Origin: Willaertia magna
Taxonomy: Eukaryota > Heterolobosea > Eutetramitea > Acrasida > Naegleriidae
Reading direction: 5' to 3'
DNA length: 13,081 nt
Assembly: GCA_902984215.1 (NCBI GenBank)
Contig: CADWAF010004605.1
Span: 1 to 13,081 of the forward strand
Shown: one piece after another, positions 1-6,825 of the stretch
Position numbering within the stretch: the stretch's first letter is position 1
Layout: each line of letters opens with the position of its first letter
The notes under the pieces: generated by a model
Seen by the model: only the letters and a program-made list of their open reading frames with translations
Told to the model about the DNA's origin: nothing
The model's database searches: none
Position numbers and translations under genes: made by a program

Positions 1-36
1 AATTGCAATAAGAACGAGAATAATAACTGCTTTCAT
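1..36 (-). CDS. 5' end of a gene with signal-peptide-like N-terminus (partial, runs off left edge)
   Basis: The complement of 34-36 is an ATG preceded by a long A-rich tract (complement of the T run around 46-55), the start context seen at other genes here. The twelve codons to the window edge read MKAVIILVLIAI: one lysine followed by an uninterrupted hydrophobic run. That is how a secretory signal peptide or an N-terminal membrane anchor begins. The reading frame stays open to base 1. Nothing can be said about the mature protein because only 12 residues are visible. The upstream side (37-332) is a long, G+C-richer non-coding stretch that resembles the other promoter regions in the window, which supports a real gene start. 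Alternatively it is a chance ATG. Confidence 0.45.
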   Translation of the reverse strand, partial: MKAVIILVLIAI

Positions 37-332
37 TGATATTAATTTTTTTTTTGTTTGAACGTTGTCAGCCAAAGTGTTTAGTTTTTATAACCATGAT
101 TTACGTGGAAACTTCTGTTGAACTGCTGAGTGTGTTGCTTAAATGGATTCTTTACAGAAAACATTTCCGTGCATAAAAGTAACCTTATCCAAAGTGTGGT
201 ATACTGTTGCAACCGTTAAATTGATACTGCGGTAGGTAAAGTTACAAGGAAAGTTAACAAAACAGTAAAAAAAATCATTCTGTTAAGGTCAACTGGGTGT
301 AAAAACAAATACCTTAATAAAAACTTTATTTT
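37..332. promoter_or_regulatory. Presumed promoter region of the leftmost minus-strand gene
   Basis: No open reading frame worth calling is present in this stretch of about 296 bases. By hand count, 61-300 is about 35 percent G+C, well above the coding regions. It contains a nine-base direct repeat, CCAAAGTGT, at 72-80 and 189-197. An octamer, CAACCGTT, at 210-217 recurs at 4540-4547 in front of the amidase gene. No tRNA-like or rRNA-like structure was seen. The regulatory role is inferred from position and composition. Confidence 0.4.
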
Positions 333-950
333 CTAAAAGTTAAATTTATACACGAGGTTTGGAAAATTTAAAAACTTTTCAATTCCTTTATCAAAAGCTA
401 TTTGTGCGTTTAATTTATTAAAAGGAATTAAAGTGTTGTATAATGTAATGAGATAATTTCCAAAATGATTATTTTTAATTTCTTCAGGTAACATTTTATG
501 TGACAATTCTTTTTGTATTTTTGTAATTTGGTTGTGATAAATATTTAAATTACAAAGAAATAAACTTTGTGCTTTAGTTGATAAATATCTTTCTAAAAAT
601 AAACGATAATATGAATATGGTTCTGTATTATTTTTATTTAAATTTAAAGCTGTAATTTTTAAAAAGTTCTTTTAATTCTTCTTTTAAATTATCATAATTT
701 ATTTAATTGTTGTAAAGAATCATAAGAAAAATAAATCGCATTTTTTTTAAAAAAATTTCTTGGCAAGGAAAAAATGCTTGAGAATTTAAAAAGATAATTT
801 TAAATGAATTATTTATTAAATAGTTAAAGATATACCAAATTATTTATATAACAATTTACACTATTTAAATATTATAGAGTCAAACAATACTAATTCTTTA
901 CAAAATTGTTTAAATTTCAAGAGTAAAACGAAGCAGGCACAGTTTTTATT
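333..950 (-). pseudogene. Decayed protein-coding gene, family not recognised
   Basis: Read on the minus strand, this region carries codon-like sequence split over frames. Segment A (about 950-861) ends at a TAG. Segment B (843-739) includes FFPCQEIFLKK. Segment C (742-692) includes AIYFSYDSLQQLNKL and ends at a TGA. Segment D (696-658) reads YDNLKEELKEL. Segment E (about 662-333) is over 100 codons open and ends at a TAG, with RLFLERYLSTKAQSLF and NYLITLYNTLIPFNKLNA inside. The segments join end to end with four frame changes, two of them at A/T homopolymers (741-754 and 657-663). Composition and codon choice (TTA, AAT, GAA, AAA) match the intact genes. I recognise no domain. Sequencing errors at homopolymers could mimic some breaks, but the neighbouring 1429-codon gene is unbroken, so decay is likelier. 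An internal TAG between A and B makes the 5' part least certain. Confidence 0.6.
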
Positions 951-1455
951 TTTAATTATTAAATTTATTAATTATATTATTATTATTATAATTTTTTTTA
1001 TTAATTATTTAATTTATTATTGTAAAAATTTGGTTTGTAAAAAAATAAAATATAAATTAAAAAAAATTTTAAATTTTTATTTATTATAATTATTTTAAAA
1101 ATTATTTTTATATATTTTAATCTATATTTATTTTTTAATTATTTTATTATAATATTCAATAAAAAAAATTGTATTTTTTATTTTGAAATATCTAAAATAT
1201 TAAAAATATTTAAATGATTTATATTATTAAATAAAAATATATTTATTTTTAATAATAGCAAAAAAATTAATAAATAAAAGAATTATTTATAAATAACTGT
1301 TAATTTATTGTTTATATTTCTAATATATCTTTATTACAAGTTAAACATAGTAATTTATTAAAATAATTGCATTTAATAGATTAACATTTTATTTTTTTGT
1401 TTTTCTTTTTTAATGTTATATACTATTAATAAATATTTATTTCTTTTTTAATTCT
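943..1455. other. Extremely A/T-rich intergenic stretch
   Basis: About 510 bases between the pseudogene and the F-box/LRR stop codon hold no gene I can support. Two runs contain only A and T: 943-1021 (79 bases) and 1038-1121 (84 bases). The stretch presumably includes the 3' untranslated region of the LRR gene. TTATTGTAAA occurs at 1017-1026. Possible roles such as a matrix-attachment or replication-start region are speculation. Simple mutational drift in a spacer is enough to explain it. Confidence 0.6.
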
Positions 1456-2682
1456 TCAACCAATAATGAAATTAAATAAATATTTTTCTTCCATTTTTGT
1501 ATGTGACACATTTAATTCTGTTAAATTAAAAGAATCAATCAAACACTTTCCTGTAAAGTTTTCACTATTAGGTACAATTAATTGTTTAATATTTTTTAAT
1601 TGTAATAAATAATTATCTTCAACTTCACTATTTAATTGTAATGTTAACTTTTCAAGTTTTGTCAAATTACGTAAACATTTTACACTAAAAGAAAGAGTAG
1701 AAATCACATGAGTTGGTTGAAAAACATATAATTCTACTAAATTAACTAAACAACTAATGTTTTCTTCTTTTAAATTGTTGAATGTCCCTTTTAAACAAAG
1801 ACTTTCTAATTTTTTAAAATTATTAAGACTATCACCTGTAAAATTAGTTGAATTACCAACTAATTTTAATTTTTTTAAGTTTATTAAATGGTTTATATCG
1901 TTGTCCGTTATATTATTAATTTCAATATTTAAAACTTCTAGTTTTGTTAAATTGTTTAACAAGTCAATATTTAGATGACTATTACCTTTTACTTTTAGGA
2001 TTTTTAAATTAGTTAAAGAAGATAAATAAGTATTGTCTATATTAGTATTTAATAAATTTAAAAATGTTAATTGGTTTAAATTTTGTAAAAATGTTCCAGT
2101 TAAAGTTGTGCATTGTGTAAGACATAAATTTTGTAAATTTTGTAAATCTGTCAAATAATTATCAGCAATATTAACGCAATCTAAATGTAATGTTAACAAT
2201 TGCTTTAAATTTTTAAAACAAGTTCCTGTAATATTATTACAATAATGTAAGTGTAATTCCTTTAAATCTAACATGTTTTCTAAAATAGTATCATTAATGT
2301 CACTACAAGAAATACCCAAAGCTTTTAATTTTGTACACTTTTGTAAACTACAATAATTACTATAATAAATATTTAAATAATGTAAATTATTAAAAAAATA
2401 ATTTGGTATTTCATTATTTAGTATAACTTGTTTACGTTTAAATAATTTATTTAAAGAATGTATATTTTCTTTCATCATTAAATTAAACATTGCCTTATTT
2501 ATTAAAGCTAAATTAAAATAATCAACAATTTCATTAATATATTTCATAATTTCACTTATGATATCAGCAGGAAAGAGTGGTTGTTGAATAATTGCGTCAT
2601 CAATAGATAAATCATTAACATTGTCAATCTCATCTTCTTCTTTCGTTAACTTTCTCTTCTTAATCTCCGGTTCCTCTTGCAT
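1456..2682 (-). CDS. F-box-like leucine-rich-repeat protein
   Basis: The 408-residue product is probably a substrate-recognition subunit of an SCF-type ubiquitin ligase. That role is inferred from family architecture (F-box then LRRs), with the target unknown. Residues about 36-70 (FPADIISEIMKYI through NKAMFNLMM) fit the F-box pattern of a Leu/Phe-Pro start, paired hydrophobic helices and a terminal basic/aromatic turn. A basic KKRK patch lies at 8-11. From about residue 95 to the end there are LRRs that alternate between two types. One type carries a TG turn at 152-153, 195-196, 282-283 and 377-378; the other carries an I.DNYL-type segment. This gives a two-repeat period of about 43-47 residues. 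The protein stops at a TGA in mid-repeat, so the last repeat is incomplete. The start ATG follows an A-rich tract, and the gene shares a 257-bp divergent gap with the syntaxin gene. The F-box call is weaker than the LRR call. Confidence 0.85.
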   Translation of the reverse strand: MQEEPEIKKRKLTKEEDEIDNVNDLSIDDAIIQQPLFPADIISEIMKYINEIVDYFNLALINKAMFNLMMKENIHSLNKLFKRKQVILNNEIPNYFFNNLHYLNIYYSNYCSLQKCTKLKALGISCSDINDTILENMLDLKELHLHYCNNITGTCFKNLKQLLTLHLDCVNIADNYLTDLQNLQNLCLTQCTTLTGTFLQNLNQLTFLNLLNTNIDNTYLSSLTNLKILKVKGNSHLNIDLLNNLTKLEVLNIEINNITDNDINHLINLKKLKLVGNSTNFTGDSLNNFKKLESLCLKGTFNNLKEENISCLVNLVELYVFQPTHVISTLSFSVKCLRNLTKLEKLTLQLNSEVEDNYLLQLKNIKQLIVPNSENFTGKCLIDSFNLTELNVSHTKMEEKYLFNFIIG

Positions 2683-2939
2683 ATTTTTTTGCTGAGCTTT
2701 TCAAGAAAAACATCAAAATCATCTATTGTCTCTTTGCTAAAGTTTTAACACAGATACTTCTTCTTCTTATCCATTCAAACGTCCTAATAGGCAGGCATAT
2801 TTAAACCCTAATCAATGTTTTTTCGTATATTTGGTATGAAAAAAGCACCCGAAGAAGAAACATAAGAAAAGAACAAAACAAGAAGAAGCAAAACAACAAT
2901 TAGAAGGAAAATTGAAAAATTAGAAAAGCTTAAAAAAAA
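2683..2939. promoter_or_regulatory. Divergent promoter region, F-box/LRR gene and syntaxin gene
   Basis: The 257 bases separate two genes transcribed away from each other, so both promoters must lie here. The central part (about 2690-2815) has more G+C than the flanking genes. A TATA-like stretch, CATATTTAAA, lies at 2795-2804. An inverted repeat has arms TTTTTTC (2818-2824) and GAAAAAA (2838-2844) around a 13-base spacer. From 2845 to the syntaxin ATG the plus strand is almost all purine, as in a 5' leader. Which elements serve which gene cannot be told. Confidence 0.5.
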
Positions 2940-4367
2940 ATGAATGTTTTGCAAAATACAAAATCTTTTCTTCAAGAAATTTCCACTTCTTTTCTTAATG
3001 AAGCCTCTTCTTCTTTTCATAATCTTTCTTCATCTACCACTTCTTCTTTTTCCAATAAAAACAATACAAATCATCATGCCAATCATAATAACACAACAAC
3101 AAATTCCCTTTCGGAATGGAGGAAAAGTATATTAGATAGTTTTCATCAAACAATTAGTGATGACGATTCAGAAGATAATGAAATGTATGAATCTGCCATT
3201 AGTCACTATTCATCATCTTCTAAACATAATAATAATAAGAATTTAAATAAAAAACGAATAAATGATACACCACTAATTGATTTAGAAGAAGAAATTGAAA
3301 ATCCATTAACTTTTACACAATTTGAACCAATTCTTACTCGAAATAAAACAAAACTTTATGAAAAATTAAGATCTTCTTTATTAACAAATAAACATCATGA
3401 CAGTTACTATTCAGATGATGAAGAAAATGATGAAAATAGTAACTTTTTTATAACTGACGATTCAACAATTCAACAAAAAGAATTATTAGAAATTAATAAT
3501 TTAAAAGAAGAACAAAAGAAAAATAAATTAAATAAAAATGATAATGATAAATTAGTTAAACAAATAATTGATTTATATGAATTATTTAATAAAAAAATTA
3601 TAATTTTATCTAAAGAGTTAGATGAGTTAAAAAAATTACATTTACAACATGTCACTTTTCAAGTTGGAAAAAATTTTGAAAATGAAGAGAAATTAATTAT
3701 TGAAAAGACAAATAAATTAAAAAATTTATTTAAAGAATTAAAATCTTTAATTGATCAATTTGATAAATTATTAACAAATAAAGAAGAAGAAATTAAAAAT
3801 ATTAAAGAATTAATTAAAAATATAAAAACATTTAGTATTACAAAATTATCTGAATTATCAACTAATTTTCAAAAAGAACAAAATAATTATTTAAATAAAT
3901 TAACACAATTAAAAACAAAACAAAAAGAATTAGAAAATACATATACAAATATAGATAACAATTTAATTGAAGAGTTTACAAAAGAAGAATTAAATAGAAT
4001 TCAACAAATTGAAGAAAAATATTATAATGAACCAAATATTACAAAAGAAGAAATAGATTTAATTATTTTACAAGAAAGAGAAATAATTAAAAGAGATAAA
4101 GAATTAAGATATATTTTACAATCAATTATTGAATTAAATGAAATGTTTCAACAAATTAATTTATTAATTATGGAACAAGGAACTTTAATTGATAGAATTG
4201 ATTATAATATTGAAATGACATGTGACTTTGTGAAAAGTGGAAATGAAAATTTAAAAAGGGCTGAAGAATTGGAAAATCAATCTTGTAATTGTTTTAATTC
4301 TTGTATTTGTGTGTTGAGTATTGTAATTGTATTTTTAACAATTTTATTAATTTTAAAAATATCGTAA
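2940..4367 (+). CDS. STX16: Syntaxin-16/Tlg2-type Qa-SNARE
   Basis: This 475-residue tail-anchored SNARE would drive fusion of endosome-derived vesicles at the trans-Golgi/endosomal system, the known role of syntaxin-16/Tlg2 with VPS45. Residues 1-110 are Ser/Thr/Asn-rich and disordered. Residues 115-205 are acidic low-complexity sequence containing the LNKNDN module (197-202). Helices at about 205-345 fit an Habc domain; LSELSTNFQKEQNNYLNKL resembles the family pattern LSTSFRxxQxxYLKR. Residues about 380-440 are the SNARE motif, with the zero-layer glutamine at Q413 inside MEQGTLIDRIDYNIE, nearly the family signature VEQGTxxDRIDYNVE. A single membrane segment (about 456-474) ends the protein, with almost nothing lumenal. 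Four cysteines (449, 451, 455, 457) flank or enter it and could be acylated. It is longer than the roughly 325-400 residues usual for the family because of the low-complexity N-terminus. The ATG follows a poly-A tract. Confidence 0.93.
   Translation: MNVLQNTKSFLQEISTSFLNEASSSFHNLSSSTTSSFSNKNNTNHHANHNNTTTNSLSEWRKSILDSFHQTISDDDSEDNEMYESAISHYSSSSKHNNNKNLNKKRINDTPLIDLEEEIENPLTFTQFEPILTRNKTKLYEKLRSSLLTNKHHDSYYSDDEENDENSNFFITDDSTIQQKELLEINNLKEEQKKNKLNKNDNDKLVKQIIDLYELFNKKIIILSKELDELKKLHLQHVTFQVGKNFENEEKLIIEKTNKLKNLFKELKSLIDQFDKLLTNKEEEIKNIKELIKNIKTFSITKLSELSTNFQKEQNNYLNKLTQLKTKQKELENTYTNIDNNLIEEFTKEELNRIQQIEEKYYNEPNITKEEIDLIILQEREIIKRDKELRYILQSIIELNEMFQQINLLIMEQGTLIDRIDYNIEMTCDFVKSGNENLKRAEELENQSCNCFNSCICVLSIVIVFLTILLILKIS
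3521..3545 (+). repeat. Shared 25-base low-complexity string, copy 1 (LNKNDN module)
   Basis: This string inside the syntaxin gene is identical over all 25 bases to 6335-6359 in the unrecognised 269-residue gene. It encodes LNKNDN (residues 197-202) just before the Habc helices. The bases on either side differ. It is A/T-dominated, so convergence through codon bias is possible. Confidence 0.6.
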
Positions 4368-4615
4368 GTTTTTTTTATTTAAATATTTTTAAATATATTT
4401 AAAATTGTAGTATTTAATTGTTTTGTAAAGCATATTTTTTGTAGAGTTATTGTAAATATCCATTTTTGTATAAAATTTTTGTGCACAAATTAAAAAGGTT
4501 CAATCATTATTGTAAAAAAAAAATTCAATCCAAACGGGCCAACCGTTTTACACAGTCATTGTAAAAAATTTCAATTTTAGACACGTTGTAAAAATCATCT
4601 CAACCACAAAAAAAA
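4368..4615. promoter_or_regulatory. Intergenic region with five TTGTAAA motifs and a CCGTTT inverted repeat
   Basis: The 248 bases hold the syntaxin 3' untranslated region and the amidase promoter. TTGTAAA occurs on the plus strand at 4423, 4450, 4510, 4559 and 4586, with the first and last spacings both 27 bases. The copy at 4450 extends to TGTAAATA, which matches the known binding consensus of Pumilio-family RNA-binding proteins. TGTA is also a known mRNA 3'-processing signal (CFIm). A G+C-rich inverted repeat, AAACGG-GCCAA-CCGTTT, spans 4532-4548. It overlaps CAACCGTT (4540-4547) and resembles paired MYB-type sites. Roles are inferred. Confidence 0.5.
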
Positions 4616-5893
4616 ATGTCTCAACAACACAACCAAAATAACAATTTTAAAATGAATGACAACAATAATATGAATGATAAAAAACATAATTGTCAAATCA
4701 TTGCAGTTCAAGTAAATTCCTTTCCAACTTTAAAAGAAAATGTCAATCAATTAGAAATTATTATTTCAAATATTTTAAATGATTTAGAAAATCAACAACA
4801 ATTAAAAAAAAAAAAAATTTTTGTCTTTCCAGAATTATTTCTTTCTGGATATTCTTTTGGAAAGAATATAATTTTACAAAATGCATTACCTGAATATTTA
4901 GAAAATTACAATAATACTTTACAAAATGTGAATTCTACAAGTTCTATTGATTCTTTTGTAAAGAATGATATAAAAAATAGAGAAAAAAGTTATCATTGTA
5001 ATGGTTGGGTATATGATAAATTATTTACAATTTGTAAAGAAAAATCTATTGCAATATGTTTAGGATATGCCGAATTAGTTTACAATGAAAATTATAACAA
5101 CAATAATACCGAAAATAAATATTTTTTATACAACAGTTCCATGATTATTTCTCCAGAAGGTAAATTATTATTAAATTATAGAAAAGTACATTTATATGGA
5201 ATTTATGAAAATAAAATATTTAACACTTTTTGTAAACATAATAACCAAATTAATAATCAAAATAATAATAATAATATTAATCCATATCAAGTAATTGAAC
5301 TATTTGGATTTAAAATTTCAACAATCATTTGTTTTGATATTGAAATGGTTGAACCATGTAGAATATTAGCATTAAATAATTGTCAAATTGTATTAATACC
5401 AACTGCTAATTGTGAAGATTTAGTTAATGAATTAATTACAAAAGTTAGAGCAATTGAAAATCACATGTTTATTGTTTATGTTAATAAAAAGGGAGAAGAA
5501 GTGTTAAATAACAATAATCAAAAAGAAAAAGAAAAGAAAGAAGATGATGATTGTTTAAAAGGATGTGTATTTAATGGATTATCAATAATTTGTGCACCAA
5601 ATGGAAGTGTTCTTGGTCAATGCTCTGGCATTAGAGATAAAAGAAATAACACTACTGCTATTGTTACTAATAGTGGTATGAATAACAACGAGAATAGTGA
5701 TAATAATAATAGTAGTGGTACCACTACCATTATTGCTAAATGCTCTGTTAATGACGCTAATGTGATGATGAATGAATATGTGATTGGTGAAATTGAATTT
5801 AATGAAAGTCAATTGGAATATATTAATAGAAATAATTATTTAAAGAATAGAAAGGTACATACTTTTTCATCCATTTTACAAGAATATCAATAA
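4616..5893 (+). CDS. Nitrilase-superfamily carbon-nitrogen hydrolase (amidase-like)
   Basis: The 425-residue enzyme would hydrolyse an amide or nitrile C-N bond through a covalent thioester. The catalytic triad is visible: E73 in FPELFLSGY, K190 in YRKVHLYG and C239 in IICFDIE. E198 in YEN after the lysine may be the auxiliary glutamate. The block CFDIEMVEPCRILALNNCQIVLIPTAN resembles the bacterial aliphatic amidase/5-aminopentanamidase branch (IxFPExxRxLALxGAxxxLxPTAN style), but the substrate cannot be fixed. Asn-rich insertions lie at about 157-165, 209-222 and 362-384, plus a Lys/Glu run at 303-312. This explains a length well above the usual 260-300 residues. The C-terminal NNYLKNRKVH corresponds to the family's closing NPYLRDRRP. 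There is no signal peptide, so it is probably cytosolic. The start follows a poly-A tract. The gap to the next gene is only 67 bases. Confidence 0.9.
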   Translation: MSQQHNQNNNFKMNDNNNMNDKKHNCQIIAVQVNSFPTLKENVNQLEIIISNILNDLENQQQLKKKKIFVFPELFLSGYSFGKNIILQNALPEYLENYNNTLQNVNSTSSIDSFVKNDIKNREKSYHCNGWVYDKLFTICKEKSIAICLGYAELVYNENYNNNNTENKYFLYNSSMIISPEGKLLLNYRKVHLYGIYENKIFNTFCKHNNQINNQNNNNNINPYQVIELFGFKISTIICFDIEMVEPCRILALNNCQIVLIPTANCEDLVNELITKVRAIENHMFIVYVNKKGEEVLNNNNQKEKEKKEDDDCLKGCVFNGLSIICAPNGSVLGQCSGIRDKRNNTTAIVTNSGMNNNENSDNNNSSGTTTIIAKCSVNDANVMMNEYVIGEIEFNESQLEYINRNNYLKNRKVHTFSSILQEYQ

Positions 5894-5911
5894 TAAATAT
5901 ATTTAAATTAA

Positions 5912-5924
5912 TTTAACTGTTAAA
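5912..5924. promoter_or_regulatory. Palindrome TTTAAC-T-GTTAAA in a 67-base gap
   Basis: A perfect 13-base palindrome with a one-base centre lies 36 bases before the ATG of the next gene. It contains TAACTG, which fits the MYB consensus YAACNG. The whole gap must serve as both the amidase 3' end and the promoter of the 269-residue gene. The motif is A/T-rich, so chance is a real possibility. Confidence 0.3.
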
Positions 5925-5960
5925 ATTTATAATTATTTCAATAATTTTTAACACGAAAAA

Positions 5961-6770
5961 ATGTCCAAAAAGAATATCGGAACGTCATCTTCTTCTTCTC
6001 AATCGGAAGAGAAGAAAAAGAATGAATTAGTTGTTAATAAGAAAGAACAAGTAGAAGAAGAACAAATAGATACATTAGGGTTATTAGGTGAATTAAATAC
6101 TACAATTGAACTATTTTATAAACAATGTTGTCTATTTTGGAAAAATTATAAAAATAATTTTATAAAATGGTGGGAAAATTTAAATAATAATGAAAAATAT
6201 AATTTTATTAAATTAATTTCACCTGATATGAAAGAAGAACCACCTTTAGATAAATTAGATTTTGAATTTACTGATTATATTTTACCTGAATTTTATTTAA
6301 AGAATTTATCTAATTTAAATGATAAATTAAATACAAATAAATTAAATAAAAATGATAATTTAAATACAAGTGAATTAAATAAAAATTTAAGTTTAATTGA
6401 TTTTATAGATTTATTTTGTAATGATGAAATATTTAATTTAAATAAATTATATGAAATTGAATATAAACGTTTACATCAATTGCGTTCAATAAATAAAATA
6501 TTTTCAAAATTATTTACATTACCATATGAAGCGTTTACTTTATATAACAATAATAAAATTTATAAAATTAAAAAAAATCCAACAGAACAAGAAATGAAAG
6601 AATGGATTGCTTTATCTACAATGTGTGATGCTAATACTTATTTTCTTGTTTTTCAAAGATTATCTTTTATTTATACACATTTTGGTTTATTAATGGAGGT
6701 ATTTTTAGAACAAGAAGGAAATGAAGAATTAAAATTAAAGTTTAATGAATTATTGTTAGAAAAGAAATAG
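5961..6770 (+). CDS. Uncharacterised 269-residue protein
   Basis: I do not recognise this family. Residues 1-36 are a charged, Ser/Lys/Glu-rich tail. Residues about 38-90 form a conserved-looking aromatic region, LFYKQCCLFWKNY followed by FIKWWENLNNNEKYNFIKLI, with several tryptophans, as in a compact helical domain. LPEFYLKNL follows at 109-117. Residues 117-145 are a low-complexity insertion of repeated KLN/NKN units (KLNTN, KLNKN, DNLNT, SELNKN) that interrupts the domain. From 146 on, helical sequence returns (IDFIDLFCNDEIF, then FQRLSFIYTHFGLLMEVFLEQ at the end). No signal peptide, membrane span or zinc motif is seen. The start has an AAAAATGTC context shared with the amidase and ankyrin genes. 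The gene ends with TAG and converges on the DENN gene 55 bases away. Confidence 0.85.
   Translation: MSKKNIGTSSSSSQSEEKKKNELVVNKKEQVEEEQIDTLGLLGELNTTIELFYKQCCLFWKNYKNNFIKWWENLNNNEKYNFIKLISPDMKEEPPLDKLDFEFTDYILPEFYLKNLSNLNDKLNTNKLNKNDNLNTSELNKNLSLIDFIDLFCNDEIFNLNKLYEIEYKRLHQLRSINKIFSKLFTLPYEAFTLYNNNKIYKIKKNPTEQEMKEWIALSTMCDANTYFLVFQRLSFIYTHFGLLMEVFLEQEGNEELKLKFNELLLEKK
6335..6359 (+). repeat. Shared 25-base low-complexity string, copy 2 (LNKNDN module)
   Basis: Identical to 3521-3545 in the syntaxin gene and in the corresponding reading frame, giving LNKNDN (residues 128-133). It sits inside a longer KLN/NKN repeat tract that interrupts an otherwise non-repetitive protein. Confidence 0.6.
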
Positions 6771-6825
6771 TTATTGAAATTGTTATTGAGCTAGTAGATT
6801 AATTATTGAATATTAAATAAATTTA
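6771..6825. other. Short convergent 3' gap with three TTATTGA repeats
   Basis: Only 55 bases separate the stop codons of two convergent genes, so their transcripts probably overlap at the 3' ends. TTATTGA occurs three times, at 6771-6777, 6783-6789 and 6803-6809. TATTAAATAAA near 6810-6820 could supply A-rich 3'-end signals in both directions. Confidence 0.45.

Noticed and set aside
61..330. tRNA or other structured RNA gene in the left upstream region
   Set aside because: No acceptor stem paired with a T-loop (GTTCGAATC-like) was found on either strand.
843..861. Spliceosomal introns as the explanation for the breaks in 333-950
   Set aside because: The breaks at 741-754, 692-696 and 657-663 need shifts of only one or two bases with no GT-AG segment between segments. 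Only the A/B junction could hide a very short intron, and no clear splice sites were seen.
933..2797. GCAGGCA shared by 933-939 and 2791-2797
   Set aside because: Only seven bases, one copy inside decayed coding sequence, and no further copies noticed. Too little to call a motif.
2808..3020. Minus-strand frame with a hydrophobic, membrane-like stretch
   Set aside because: It is antisense to the Ser/Asn-rich start of the syntaxin gene. Hydrophobicity is the expected mirror of AAT/GAA/TCT-rich codons.
5650..5770. Codon-use change in the amidase insertion (more ACT, GGT, GCT)
   Set aside because: The rest of the gene also mixes ACA and ACT, so the difference is too weak to claim a foreign insertion.
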